Shown: piece after piece, positions 1 through 8,818 of the stretch
Numbering within the stretch: the first letter of the stretch is position 1
Layout: the number at the start of each line of letters is the position of its first letter
DNA from: Pseudoclavibacter helvolus
GTDB taxonomy: Bacteria > Actinomycetota > Actinomycetes > Actinomycetales > Microbacteriaceae
DNA: 64,000 nucleotides
Direction: 5' to 3'
NCBI RefSeq assembly: GCF_014191305.1
Contig: NZ_JACHWJ010000006.1
Coordinates: 1 to 64,000 of the forward strand
Program-made: the position numbers and the translations under genes
The notes under the pieces: model-generated
The model's input: only the letters and a program-made list of their open reading frames with translations
What the model was told of the DNA's origin: nothing
Databases searched by the model: none

Positions 1-336
1 TCTGCCGTTCCGCCGCCAGCTCAGGCCCCCAGCTACTCCGGAACCTGAGTGGGGCAGATCTCAGGCGACCGACACGCGTATTCGCTCACCGTCACGATCT
101 CCGACGTAGACGGCGTCATGACAGCCACCGCAACCTACCCAGAACTGCCATGTACGGGAACCTGGTCGCAGACCAGCCGTACCTCGGACCGCATCGTCGT
201 GGTCGAGCGCATGGGGAGCGAGAACGACTGCTTCGACAACGTCTCGATCACCCTCGAGGCTTTGGGCCCCGACACACTCGCTTACAGCGCGCAGTCCGGC
301 AACTACTTCATCACCTCGACTCTCGTCCGCAGCTGA
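1..336 (+). pseudogene. 3' part of a small secreted-type beta-rich protein, interrupted by in-frame TGA
   Basis: Reading frame 1 is open from the window edge through SAVPPPAQAPSYSGT, meets TGA at 46-48, then continues as VGQISGDRHAY... to TGA at 334-336. The reading across the stop, YSGT-stop-VGQISG, looks like a GTW-type strand with TGG (Trp) changed to TGA. The remaining ~95 residues are rich in beta-strand residues and hold two Cys (LPCTGTW and ENDCFD), as in small extracytoplasmic domains of actinobacterial lipoproteins. GTG at 49-51 directly after the stop could restart translation, but there is no ribosome-binding site and the fold would lose its first strand. The 5' end lies outside the window. 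I infer a nonsense-mutated gene; a sequencing error is the alternative. Confidence 0.55.
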
Positions 337-357
337 GCGGGCCACGACGCCTTCGAG

Positions 358-2451
358 TCAGGCGTTTGCACCCGCCTTCTGCTGCTTGAGCTTCTCCTCC
401 GCCTGCATCGCCTTCTCCTCGATGGGGGCGTTGCCAGACTCCCGTTGCGCGCGCATGTACGCGCGCGCCTCGTCCTGGCGTTCACGCTCGGCACCGGAGG
501 CAATGGATGCGCGGATGTGCTCCGGTCCGTAGCCGAACGCGTCGACAAGGTCGGCGGCGTGCGGGCGGAGCCGCGCGATGAGCCGTTCCCTGTAGGCGGA
601 GACGGCCTGCGCGCGCGGGACGGAGAGACGACCGGACATGAGGTACCAGGCCAGGTTCTCCTCGATGAGGCCGAGGCCGAAGAGGTCACGCAGCCAGGTG
701 AGCACCTGCCTGGTCTTGCCCTCCGGCATGCCCGAGATGGCGTCCGTGAAGGCTTCCCACTGCAGCAGCTGGCCGTGTGCCCTCGCCGCTTCGATGAGCG
801 TCGGTTGGTTGCGGTTGAAGAGCGCCGCCGCCTCTGGCTTGGACAACTTCTTCGCGTTGCGCAGCTTCGCCGCTACTTCGGATACGAGTGTCTCGACTCG
901 CGCCGTGAGCAGTTCGTGCTGAGTCGCGGGCTGGCGCAGCCAGCCGACCGAGCGGGCCCGGCTGCCCCGGTCGATGACGATCTGGCCGATGCCGCGGAGG
1001 CCGGAACCCGAGAACACGCGTTCGGCGGTCTGCTCGGCGATGATGCGCGTGACCTCGCCGCGGTCGGCGCCCTTGAACTGCTCGGCGTAGTCGCTCAGGA
1101 GGCGCTTGCCGACGAGTTGCAGCAGCACGTGGTTGTCGCCCTCGAAGGTCGTGTAGATGTCGAGGTCGTGTCGCAGCTGCGTGATGCGGTTCTCTGCGAG
1201 GAAGCCGGCGCCGCCGCAGGCCTCGCGCGCCTCCTGGAGCGTGTTGATGCCGTGCCAGGTGGAGAGCGGCTTGAGCGCCGCGGCGAGCGTCTCCAGGTCT
1301 TCGCGGTTCTCGGGGGTGTCGAGCTCGCCCGAGAAGACGCCGTGGAACTGCTTCAGCAGGTTCTCGTGGGCGAAGCTCAGCGCGTAGGTCGTCGCGAGGC
1401 GCGGGATGAGTCGTTTCTGGTGCATCCCGTAGTCGAGCAGCACCGTCTCCTCGCCGTCGCCGCCCGCGAACTGCCGGCGTTCGTTGGCGTACGTGACGGC
1501 GATCTTGAGCGCGATCTTCGAGGCGGCCACCGAGGCGCCGTCAAGCGACACCCGGCCCTGGACCAGCGTGCCGAGCATCGTGAAGAAGCGGCGGCCAGGG
1601 CTCTTGATGGGCGAAGTGTAGGTGCCGTCTTCGGCCACGTCGCCGTAGCGGTTGAGCAGGTTGCGGCGGGGCACGCGCACCTCGGTGAAGTGCAGGCGCC
1701 CGTTGTCGATGCCGTTGAGGCCCCCCTTGACGCCGTCGTCCTCGCCGCCGATGCCCGGCAGGAACCGGCCTTCGTCGTCACGGATCGGGACGTAGAAAGC
1801 GTGCACTCCGTGCTTGACGTTCTTCGTGATGAGCTGTGCGAAGACAACTGCCGCCTTGCCGTGCAGAGCCGCGTTGCCGAGATAGTCCTTCCAGGCGCCG
1901 CGGAACGGGGTGTTGATGACCCACTCCTGCGCGCCCTGGTCGTACGTCGCCGTCGTACCAATCGAGGCGACGTCGGAGCCATGGCCCGTCTCAGTCATGG
2001 CGTAGACGCCCGGCACTTCGAGGCTCATGATGCCAGGCAGGAACGTGTCGTGGTGGTACTCCGTGCCGAGGTGCATGACGGCCGAGCCGAAGAGCCCCCA
2101 CTGCACGCCAGCCTTGATCTGGAGGCTTGGGTCGGCGACCACGAGCTCCTCGAACGCGGCGATGTTGCCGCCGTGGTTCTCGCCACCGCCGAGGCGTTTC
2201 GGGAAGGCCAGGTTGACGGCGCCCTCCTCCACGAGGATGCGCAGCTGGCCCATGACGCGGTCGCGGTGCTCGGGCATCGCGAGGGCCGGGTCGCGCCACA
2301 GTTCCGGCCTGGCCGAGTTGGCCCTGGCCCGCAGGCGCTCCTCCGGCCAGGTGCCGAGCAGCTGCTGCGACAGCCAGCCGACATCGATGCGGCTCTGCTC
2401 GAGAGCAACCGGCTCGTCGAGTTCCGGATCGTTGATGCTGATGTCAGACAC
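358..2451 (-). CDS. Acyl-CoA oxidase (acyl-CoA dehydrogenase superfamily)
   Basis: A 697-residue protein, the usual length of peroxisomal-type acyl-CoA oxidases and longer than the ~390 of ordinary dehydrogenases. It should oxidise acyl-CoA to trans-2-enoyl-CoA with FAD and O2. FAD/substrate motif YAMTETGHGSD lies at residues 150-160, CGGAGFLAENR at about 412-422, and the catalytic Glu is in TTFEGDNH (E437). The C-terminal ~240 residues form the extra helical domain of oxidases. The start is GTG at 2449-2451, preceded by AAAGGAG eight bases upstream. It is transcribed alone, after a terminator of the upstream ABC gene, from a promoter with a PafBC/RecA-NDp-like signature at 2485-2506. No other beta-oxidation gene is adjacent. 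Confidence 0.9.
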   Translation of the reverse strand: MSDISINDPELDEPVALEQSRIDVGWLSQQLLGTWPEERLRARANSARPELWRDPALAMPEHRDRVMGQLRILVEEGAVNLAFPKRLGGGENHGGNIAAFEELVVADPSLQIKAGVQWGLFGSAVMHLGTEYHHDTFLPGIMSLEVPGVYAMTETGHGSDVASIGTTATYDQGAQEWVINTPFRGAWKDYLGNAALHGKAAVVFAQLITKNVKHGVHAFYVPIRDDEGRFLPGIGGEDDGVKGGLNGIDNGRLHFTEVRVPRRNLLNRYGDVAEDGTYTSPIKSPGRRFFTMLGTLVQGRVSLDGASVAASKIALKIAVTYANERRQFAGGDGEETVLLDYGMHQKRLIPRLATTYALSFAHENLLKQFHGVFSGELDTPENREDLETLAAALKPLSTWHGINTLQEAREACGGAGFLAENRITQLRHDLDIYTTFEGDNHVLLQLVGKRLLSDYAEQFKGADRGEVTRIIAEQTAERVFSGSGLRGIGQIVIDRGSRARSVGWLRQPATQHELLTARVETLVSEVAAKLRNAKKLSKPEAAALFNRNQPTLIEAARAHGQLLQWEAFTDAISGMPEGKTRQVLTWLRDLFGLGLIEENLAWYLMSGRLSVPRAQAVSAYRERLIARLRPHAADLVDAFGYGPEHIRASIASGAERERQDEARAYMRAQRESGNAPIEEKAMQAEEKLKQQKAGANA

Positions 2452-2484
2452 GGATGCTCCTTTGCAACGTTTGGGGATGCATCC

Positions 2485-2506
2485 ACGCTAGGACTGGCCA
2501 CCGACA
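2485..2506 (-). promoter_or_regulatory. RecA-NDp / PafBC-type promoter of acyl-CoA oxidase
   Basis: On the minus strand TGTCGGTG is followed by exactly 8 nt and TAGCGT. This is the arrangement of the mycobacterial DNA-damage promoter TTGTCRGTG-N8-TAnnnT. It lies about 34 nt upstream of the GTG start. The 16-mer TGGCGAGTGTCGGTGG is repeated exactly upstream of cstA (39334-39349). Confidence 0.6.
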
Positions 2507-2581
2507 CTCGCCATTTCCCGGTAGGAGGGCACGAGAATCCCGCACGCCTCACGCTTCCGAATTGCACACTTCATACAACTC

Positions 2582-2609
2582 AGCGGGCCAAGCGTTAGCT
2601 TGACCCGCT
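2582..2609 (-). terminator. Hairpin downstream of the ABC permease gene
   Basis: A 12-bp stem (2582-2593 with 2598-2609, one mismatch) closes a 4-nt loop GTTA. It starts 38 nt after the permease stop codon. There is no T-tract, as is common for actinobacterial terminators. Confidence 0.5.
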
Positions 2610-2646
2610 AGAGATGCGCCGGAAACGGTCGGTGCGGTGCGCTCGC

Positions 2647-3849
2647 CTAGCCCTTCAGGGCGTCGCTGAGCTTCACTCGGCCGCCGATCCGGAGGATTGA
2701 GTTCTCGTAGATTCGCGCGCCGATCATGATCGAGACCGCGCTCGTCGCGATGAGGATCACGAGGGCGAGGATCGGCTCCCACCATTCCGCCTGGCCCAGC
2801 ACCACGCGCAGCGGCATCGCGATCGTCGCGGAGAACGGGATGTAGCTGAGGATCGTCATGAGCAGCGCGTTGCTGTTGAAGAGGATCACGAGCATGTACG
2901 GGATCAGCATGAGCATCATGAGCGGCGTCGTGACGCTGCCCACCTCCTCCTGCCGCGAGACCATGGCGGATGCTCCCGCGTAGAGCGTCGCGATGAGCAC
3001 GAACCCGAAGACGAACAGCACGAGGAACCAGATGAATCCGGGCCCGATCAGCGAGAACAGCGCCCCCTGACCTGTCGCCGCGAGCGCTATGGCCGCCGCC
3101 GCGAGGATCGCCGCGACCTGGATGAGCGCGAGGATGCTGTTGCCGATGACCTTGCCAGCCATGATGACGCGGGGCGTGACCGTCGAGAGCAGGATCTCGA
3201 CGATGCGCGACTGCTTCTCCTCGACGACGCTCTGCGCGATTGTGTAGGCGTAGCCCATGGCAGCCATGAAGTAGAGCACGCCGAACGCGACCGCCATAAT
3301 GTAGCCGAGCGCGGGGTTCACCTCTGGGGCCTCGAGCGAAAACGACGGCGGCACCTGGGCGAGCGCCATCGAATCCTCGGTGGGCACGCCCTCGAGGCCG
3401 ACAAGCACAAACTGGCTGTCGCCAAGGTCGCTCGCTGGCTGTCCGTCGCCCGTGAAGAGTTCAAGCCCCCGCGCATCCGCCGGCGTCAGCACCGCGTATT
3501 CGACGGCCCCGTCGCGCACGAGCTGGGCTGCTTCCTCGGCGGATGCGGCTTCGGTCGTCTCGAGGCCGGCCGCGGAGGCGACCGATTGGGTGCCGGAGAC
3601 CGTCGCGACCTTCGTCGCGCCGCCCCCGATCGCGTCGCCGAACAGGGCAACCGCGCCGATTCCACCCGCGACGAGCAGCAGGGTGATGAGGAACGAGATC
3701 TGCTGGGCGCGCGAGCGGGCCTGCACGAGGATCTCGCGCTTCGCGATGAGCTGGATGCCCTTCGCGGAGCTGAGGCCGAACTGCCTCTGGCGGGGCGCCG
3801 CACCTGCTGACGAGCGCTGCGGGGCCTTGGCTTCCTGTGTGTTCGTCAT
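2647..3849 (-). CDS. ABC-2 type exporter permease (NatB-like)
   Basis: 400 residues. The N-terminus is cytoplasmic (residues 1-50, polar, ending in KREILVQARSRAQQ), followed by a first membrane helix, then a ~120-residue extracytoplasmic domain and a block of five hydrophobic helices. This is the NatB/YhaP plan of Na+/drug efflux ABC permeases. Its ATG overlaps the ATPase stop codon (ATGA), so the two are translationally coupled and form one exporter. Substrate is unknown. Proximity to the two-component system upstream (4870-7135) suggests possible cell-envelope stress control, but no direct evidence is visible. Confidence 0.8.
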   Translation of the reverse strand: MTNTQEAKAPQRSSAGAAPRQRQFGLSSAKGIQLIAKREILVQARSRAQQISFLITLLLVAGGIGAVALFGDAIGGGATKVATVSGTQSVASAAGLETTEAASAEEAAQLVRDGAVEYAVLTPADARGLELFTGDGQPASDLGDSQFVLVGLEGVPTEDSMALAQVPPSFSLEAPEVNPALGYIMAVAFGVLYFMAAMGYAYTIAQSVVEEKQSRIVEILLSTVTPRVIMAGKVIGNSILALIQVAAILAAAAIALAATGQGALFSLIGPGFIWFLVLFVFGFVLIATLYAGASAMVSRQEEVGSVTTPLMMLMLIPYMLVILFNSNALLMTILSYIPFSATIAMPLRVVLGQAEWWEPILALVILIATSAVSIMIGARIYENSILRIGGRVKLSDALKG

Positions 3850-4730
3850 GCGACGACCTCCCGGTAGATGTCGGAGAGCTTCACGATGTGGCGGCCGAAG
3901 CCGAAGACGGGGCCCCGGTCGAGGGCCGTGCGGAGGATGCGCTGGGCGGTCTCCCCCGAGTCGGCGACGAAGATCGCGTCGCCCCGGTCGAACTCGAGCA
4001 CCTTGATACCCGGCTCGTCGCGCAGCCAGCCAGCGTCGCCCGCGAGGGAGATGCGGTGCATGCCCTCCGAGTGCCGCTCCTGCAGTTCGTGCCGGTCGCC
4101 GCTCGCCCTGATCGCGCCGCCCGAGATGATGACGAGGTTGTCGCTGAGGCGTTCGACGACGTCGAGCTGGTGGCTGGAGAACAGCACAGGGACTCCGCGA
4201 GCGGCGAAGCCCTGCAGTGTCTCGAGCACCACCTCAACCGCGAGCGGGTCGAGGCCGGAGAACGGCTCGTCGAGGATGAGCATCTCGGGCTCGTGCGCCA
4301 GCGACGCGGCGATCTGCGCGCGCTGCTGGTTGCCGAGCGAGAGGTCCTCGACGTTGTCGTTGATGCGTTCGGTGAGGCCGAGGTCGTCGAGGAAGCGGTC
4401 GGCGTTCTTGGCCGCCTCCCTCGCGCTGAGCCCGTGCAGCTCCGCGAAGTAGGTGACCTGCTCCTTGACCTTCATCTTCGGGTACAGGCCGCGCTCCTCC
4501 GGCATGTACCCGAAGCGGGCCCTGTCGGTGACAACAACCGGCCAGCCGTCGATCGTCACGACGCCGGAGTCCGGCTTGACGACGCCGAGGATCGTGCGCA
4601 TCGTGGTGGTCTTGCCTGCTCCGTTGCCGCCGACGAAGCCCGTGAGCTTGCCCGGCTCGACGGAGAAGCTCACGTTGTCGAGCACCTTGCGGTCGCCGTA
4701 GGTCTTGGAGATGTTCTGGATCTCGAGCAT
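3846..4730 (-). CDS. ABC exporter ATP-binding protein (NatA-like)
   Basis: 294 residues. Walker A is GGNGAGKTT, the signature motif is LSLGNQQ, Walker B is MLILDEPFSGLDP, and the switch His is in SSHQLD. The C-terminal ~80 residues carry the small DUF4162-like domain typical of NatA/CcmA-type exporter ATPases. I chose ATG at 4728-4730 because AGGAGG lies seven bases upstream; an open frame extends further 5' without family similarity. It pairs with the permease encoded just downstream by a 4-nt overlap. The partner exporter is probably for drugs, peptides or Na+; the substrate cannot be read from the sequence. Confidence 0.85.
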   Translation of the reverse strand: MLEIQNISKTYGDRKVLDNVSFSVEPGKLTGFVGGNGAGKTTTMRTILGVVKPDSGVVTIDGWPVVVTDRARFGYMPEERGLYPKMKVKEQVTYFAELHGLSAREAAKNADRFLDDLGLTERINDNVEDLSLGNQQRAQIAASLAHEPEMLILDEPFSGLDPLAVEVVLETLQGFAARGVPVLFSSHQLDVVERLSDNLVIISGGAIRASGDRHELQERHSEGMHRISLAGDAGWLRDEPGIKVLEFDRGDAIFVADSGETAQRILRTALDRGPVFGFGRHIVKLSDIYREVVA

Positions 4731-4869
4731 CACCCCTCCTGTCTCGCGCGACGCCCCCCGCCGCACCGTCTCTGGGTATGAAGAAGACGCTACGGAGGTC
4801 GGGGCGTGGATGGATCGGCCGTGCGACGGAACTCGTCGGCTGGCCCGTTCATCCGCTCGGGTGAGTGGG

Positions 4870-5589
4870 CTACTCGACGGGGGCGACGACCCCGACGTTG
4901 TAGGCGAAGATCACGGCGTGGATGCGGTCGCGCACTCCGATCTTCGCGAGCAGGTTGGAGACGTGCGTCTTGACGGTCGCCTCAGACACGAAGAGGCGGG
5001 ACGCGATGTCGGCGTTGCTGAGCCCTTCGGCGATGAGGGCAAGCACCTCGCCCTCGCGGTCGGTCAGGTTCGCGAGCGCCGGATGCTCGGCTGCCGTCGG
5101 CGCGTCGGCTTCGGCTTGCGCGGCATCGGCCAGCTCGGGCGAGCTCGCCTCTGGTGCGTCGTGGAGCATGCCAGCGATGACGCCGCGTGTCACCTGCGGG
5201 TCGAGGAGCGCGTCGCCCGAGTGGACAACCCGCACGGCCTCGACGAGCGTCTCCGGCGGCGAGTTCTTGAGCACAAAACCGCTTGCCCCAGCGCGGAGCG
5301 AATCGCGCACGGCTGCCTCGTCGCGGAACGTCGTCAGCATGAGCACGCGCGGAGCGACACCTTCGAGCTGCATGATCTCTCGTGTCGCGGCGATACCGTC
5401 GAGCACGGGCATCTGCACATCCATGCAGACGAGGTCTGGGCGCAGCTCGTCGACAACCGAGACTGCCTCACGGCCGTCGGTGGCCTCGCCGACGACGACG
5501 ATGTCCGGCTCGGACTCTAGGATCAGCTTGAAGCCCATGCGCACGAGCTGGTGGTCGTCGACCAGCACGACGCGGATCTGTTCAGACAC
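4870..5589 (-). CDS. NarL/LuxR-family response regulator
   Basis: 239 residues. The receiver domain has acidic pocket DD (11-12), phospho-acceptor Asp57 in CMDVQMP, T86 and K108. The C-terminal HTH is LuxR type (LTDREGEVLALIAEGLSNADIASRLFVSEATVKTHV). A linker of ~45 acidic, Ala-rich residues separates them and is longer than usual. GTG start with AAAGGAGG nine bases upstream. Transcribed after its histidine kinase, 103 nt downstream, so this is a cognate pair. Its targets are not visible; the NatAB-like exporter immediately downstream is a plausible one. Confidence 0.9.
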   Translation of the reverse strand: MSEQIRVVLVDDHQLVRMGFKLILESEPDIVVVGEATDGREAVSVVDELRPDLVCMDVQMPVLDGIAATREIMQLEGVAPRVLMLTTFRDEAAVRDSLRAGASGFVLKNSPPETLVEAVRVVHSGDALLDPQVTRGVIAGMLHDAPEASSPELADAAQAEADAPTAAEHPALANLTDREGEVLALIAEGLSNADIASRLFVSEATVKTHVSNLLAKIGVRDRIHAVIFAYNVGVVAPVE

Positions 5590-5692
5590 TTGGCCTCCTT
5601 TGGCACCCGCCGGTGCGGTGTCGTTCTCGTGACCGTATCGGGGCGAGGTTACCGGGAGTTGGCCGTTCGGTGCTGGGTCTTGACGTCACGCC

Positions 5693-7135
5693 TCAGGCCT
5701 GCCGCTCGTAAGGCACTCGGAGCAGCACGCGGAACCCGCCGCCGCTGCGCTTGCTCGTTGTGACATCTCCGCCAGCGGCTCGCGCTCGCTCGCGCATGCC
5801 GACGAGGCCGAGGCCGCCAGAGCCGTTCTCGCGCCGCGCCGCGGCAGCGTGCACAAGCGAGGCCGGCCCGTCGTCGGTCACGTCGAGCTCGAGCCCACTG
5901 TCGAGGTAGCGCAGCCGCACGTCGGCTGGTGCCTCTGCCCCGGCGTGCTTGCGCGTGTTGGTGAGCGCTTCCTGGAGCACGCGGTAGACGGCGACGCCGG
6001 TGAGCGGGGAAACCTGCCGGGGCTCCCCGAACGTGTTGAATTCGACCCGCATGCCAGCCCCACGGAGCTCCTCGATGAGCGCTGGCACCTGCTCGATCGT
6101 GTGCGTCGAAGGGGCGGAGGCGCCCGAAGAAGCCCCGGGGGCACCGTCGTCAGCGAGCTGCTCGCCGTCGGACGCGTCCGCATCCGCGCTGCGCAGCGTC
6201 GTCAAGAGCGAGTGGAGCTCCTCGATGGCGACGCGGGCGCTCTGCTCGACGCCGAGGAGCGCCTGCTGGGACTTCTCCGGCGAGGTCTCTGCCGTGCGCC
6301 GCGCCGCGGCCGCCTGCAACCCCATGAGGGACACGTGGTGCGCGACGACGTCGTGGAGCTCGCGCGCGATGCGGACGCGGTCGAGACGGATCGCCTGCTC
6401 CTCCACGAGACGCCGCTCGTCTGCAAGAGCCGCCGTGTACTCCTCGAGCTCTCGGGTGCGCTCCTCGAGCGCTGCCCGCTGCTCCGCACGCCGGTAGTCG
6501 GAGTTGCCGAACCAAAACGCGCCGATGAAGTAGAGGACGTTGATGAGCAGCGTGTAGGCGCCGAAGACGCTCGAGATCCAGTTCTCACTGTCGCTGCCGT
6601 CCGAGAACGTGAAGACGAGCGTCGCCCGCGTGAACGAGTCGACGACTGCCCAAACGATCATGCCAACCGTGATGGCGACGCGGAGCAGCGTCACCATGAC
6701 CCGCTGATTGCTCCAGGCCCCCGCCGTGAAGATCAGCAGGAAGTAGCCGATCTGCGTGACGATCGTGTCGAGGTACGTGAACGCGTATGCCGAGACGAAC
6801 GCGACTGTGCTGAGCACGAGCATCCACAGCGGGAAGCGGCGACGCAGCGCGATGGCGACGCCGTACATTGCCGGCACCAGGAACATGCCCACGAGGGCCA
6901 TGGCCGGGTCGTTGTCGTGGAGGATGGCGCCAACCTCGGCCGGATCTGCGCCCTTGCGCAACTCGAGCACAGCCCAGTTCGAGAAGGCCATGAGGGCAAC
7001 CGCGACAAGCGCCACGACAATATCGGTGCGGAGGGCTCGACGAGATGGGCCCGGTCGCTGCCAGTCGATCGGGTGCTCGGCGTCGATGCCCTGGAGCCGC
7101 TGCCAGAGTTCGCTGCCACGCGCTGACGAGATCAT
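5693..7135 (-). CDS. Sensor histidine kinase, NarL-associated (HisKA_3)
   Basis: 480 residues from ATG at 7133-7135 (TTGGGGG lies just upstream; the frame stays open further but that extension overlaps nothing conserved). Five to six membrane helices occupy residues ~36-210, then a coiled-coil stretch rich in EER repeats (~215-250), the dimerisation motif ARELHDVVAHHV with phospho-His261, and a C-terminal HATPase with GLGLVGMRERA. A ~35-residue Ser/Ala/Asp-rich insert lies between the HisKA_3 and ATPase parts. No large extracellular sensor domain is present, so it probably senses the membrane or cell wall. It acts on the response regulator encoded downstream. Confidence 0.9.
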   Translation of the reverse strand: MISSARGSELWQRLQGIDAEHPIDWQRPGPSRRALRTDIVVALVAVALMAFSNWAVLELRKGADPAEVGAILHDNDPAMALVGMFLVPAMYGVAIALRRRFPLWMLVLSTVAFVSAYAFTYLDTIVTQIGYFLLIFTAGAWSNQRVMVTLLRVAITVGMIVWAVVDSFTRATLVFTFSDGSDSENWISSVFGAYTLLINVLYFIGAFWFGNSDYRRAEQRAALEERTRELEEYTAALADERRLVEEQAIRLDRVRIARELHDVVAHHVSLMGLQAAAARRTAETSPEKSQQALLGVEQSARVAIEELHSLLTTLRSADADASDGEQLADDGAPGASSGASAPSTHTIEQVPALIEELRGAGMRVEFNTFGEPRQVSPLTGVAVYRVLQEALTNTRKHAGAEAPADVRLRYLDSGLELDVTDDGPASLVHAAAARRENGSGGLGLVGMRERARAAGGDVTTSKRSGGGFRVLLRVPYERQA

Positions 7136-7235
7136 GCCCCCAAGGCTAGAGGGAGCCTCCGACGTTGCGTGCAGAGACTCCGGTTCGTGCGCAGAGGCCG
7201 GGCCGCGCGCAGAGGCCGCGGTTGCCGAGAACGCA

Positions 7236-7718
7236 TCAGTCGAGGAGCCCCGTCGGCGCGGCGGGAAGACGACGCCAGGCCGCATGGAGCCAGATCGCGC
7301 CGACGACGGCGGTCCCGAGGCCGACGACCAACTGGACAGCGCCCGTCCCGCTCGCCCCGGTCACCGCGAGCACGCCCGTGAGCAGGAGGCCGGTGACGGC
7401 AAACACGGAAAGGATGCTGCCCGCAGTGCGCGCGCCCTCGGCTCGCTTCCGGTTCGGCGACCCGAGCACCTTCCAGATAGCCCCGTAGCCGACCACGATG
7501 ACGACGAGGGAGATCACGAAGCTCAGCACGCTGGCCGAACGGAACTCCGACTCCTGCTGCCAATTGGCGAGCGCACCCGCCGCGATCATCAGCGCAAGGA
7601 GTAGCGTGAGCCTGCGCAGGCGCGAGACCCGCGTTGGGGTGAGCGATCGCTCCGGCTCGGCATCGCGCGGCACGTCGTAGCCGGGGCGCGGTTCTTCGGA
7701 CGGAGTGGAGTCAGGCAT
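7236..7718 (-). CDS. Small four-helix membrane protein, unknown function
   Basis: 160 residues: a polar N-terminus of ~35 residues and four predicted membrane helices (about 36-55, 63-85, 98-115, 125-147). The ATG at 7716-7718 is preceded by GGGAGG. It lies 100 nt upstream of the histidine kinase in the same direction and may be cotranscribed, so it could be an accessory membrane partner of that kinase. I recognise no named family. Confidence 0.7.
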   Translation of the reverse strand: MPDSTPSEEPRPGYDVPRDAEPERSLTPTRVSRLRRLTLLLALMIAAGALANWQQESEFRSASVLSFVISLVVIVVGYGAIWKVLGSPNRKRAEGARTAGSILSVFAVTGLLLTGVLAVTGASGTGAVQLVVGLGTAVVGAIWLHAAWRRLPAAPTGLLD

Positions 7719-7847
7719 GGCTTAAGCCTCCCACGTCACGGCTCCCCAGCCAGGGGCATCCCGTCACAGAACGGATTCGAACAGCTGGATGCGCGTCCAG
7801 TTTCGCGGCGAGCGCACGGTGCACGAAACACGCATCCCGCTCGTCGC

Positions 7848-8744
7848 TCAGTCGCCGAGCGCCGGAGCGTCCGTCTCAGCTCCCGCGCCGCCACGCAGCG
7901 GCTGCGTATCGCCGATAGCGCGAGTGCGGAGCCTCCGCGCGCGCTGCACGAGGACGCCGTCGCCGTCGCCGTCAGCGCCTGCCCCTGCCCCAGCCCCAGC
8001 CCCAGCCCCAGCCCCAGCAAGAGCGTCGAGCGCGCCGGCCAGCGCGTCCGCGCCAGCCTGTTCCGCGGCCGCGTCGTCGGCGATGAGCTCGATGAGCAGA
8101 GCCGTCGCGCGCGACAGGTTCTTCGCGCCCGCGTACCTCGGCAGGCAGGCTTCGTTGACCTCCGCGAGCCGCTGCGCAAGCGCGTGGAACCGCACCAGGT
8201 GACAGCGCTCGTGGGCGACAACCGCCTCCAGCTGCTGGCGCGTGAGCAGTTCTTCGAGCCCGCTCGAGACGATGACAACCGGCGAGGGGCCGGCCGCCGC
8301 GAGCGCGTGCGGCGACGGGGACTCGACGAAGCGCACGAGCGCGCCGCCGATGCGCTCGTCTCGGTACGAAAGCACGCGCGCCGCATCCCGAAGCTCGTCA
8401 TTCGCGCGCCTGCCGTCGGCAAACGCGCGGCCGGAGCGGCGCGTGATGATGAACCCCCAGCCGAACATGGCGATGAGCCCAGCGCTCGCGAAGACGGAGG
8501 CAAGGGCGATCTCGAATCCGCTCAGCCAGCTGCCCTCGTCATGCTCCCAGTTGAGCACCGCGACGACCGAGAGCGCGACGGCCGCGAGCAGCGCAAGCGA
8601 GCCGCCAAGGACAGCCCCGTGCCAGAGCCCGAGCGCGAGTTGCGGGTGTCGCACCTGCCACGTGCCGCGCGTCAGCAGCGAGGGCGCCGCGAGCATGGTG
8701 AAGACGGCGAACGCGAGGCAGGCGAGCGCAGGGATGATCCACAT
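7848..8744 (-). CDS. M56-family membrane metallopeptidase (BlaR1/HtpX-like)
   Basis: 298 residues. Three hydrophobic helices lie in the first ~115 residues, then the zinc motif HERCH (HExxH) and a downstream EADD-like region (LIADDAAAEQ) that would supply the third ligand. It lacks the penicillin-sensor domain of BlaR1. The gene follows a BlaI-type repressor, the usual partner that M56 peptidases cleave. The C-terminus contains a run of Ala-Gly dipeptides encoded by five exact GCCCCA/TGGGGC units (7987-8016), outside the conserved core. No beta-lactamase gene is nearby. Confidence 0.8.
   Translation of the reverse strand: MWIIPALACLAFAVFTMLAAPSLLTRGTWQVRHPQLALGLWHGAVLGGSLALLAAVALSVVAVLNWEHDEGSWLSGFEIALASVFASAGLIAMFGWGFIITRRSGRAFADGRRANDELRDAARVLSYRDERIGGALVRFVESPSPHALAAAGPSPVVIVSSGLEELLTRQQLEAVVAHERCHLVRFHALAQRLAEVNEACLPRYAGAKNLSRATALLIELIADDAAAEQAGADALAGALDALAGAGAGAGAGAGAGADGDGDGVLVQRARRLRTRAIGDTQPLRGGAGAETDAPALGD
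7987..8016. repeat. Hexanucleotide tandem repeat inside the M56 gene
   Basis: Five perfect GCCCCA units in tandem, with a further near unit GCCCCT at 7981-7986. The unit length of 6 keeps frame and encodes Ala-Gly pairs in the M56 C-terminal tail. Confidence 0.85.
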
Positions 8745-8818
8745 GTCGGATCACTCGCGTCCGGGCAGGAAACCCGAACGCCCTCTTAGAGCCATGGTAG
8801 AGCCCAGTCCGGCTCCGA

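Noticed and set aside
445-2598. Long open frame antisense to acyl-CoA oxidase
   Set aside because: Arg/Leu/Val-rich translation typical of high-GC antisense frames, no motif, and the opposite strand codes a clear enzyme. The same reasoning removes other long antisense frames, e.g. 37775-39517, 57553-59310 and 59064-60755.
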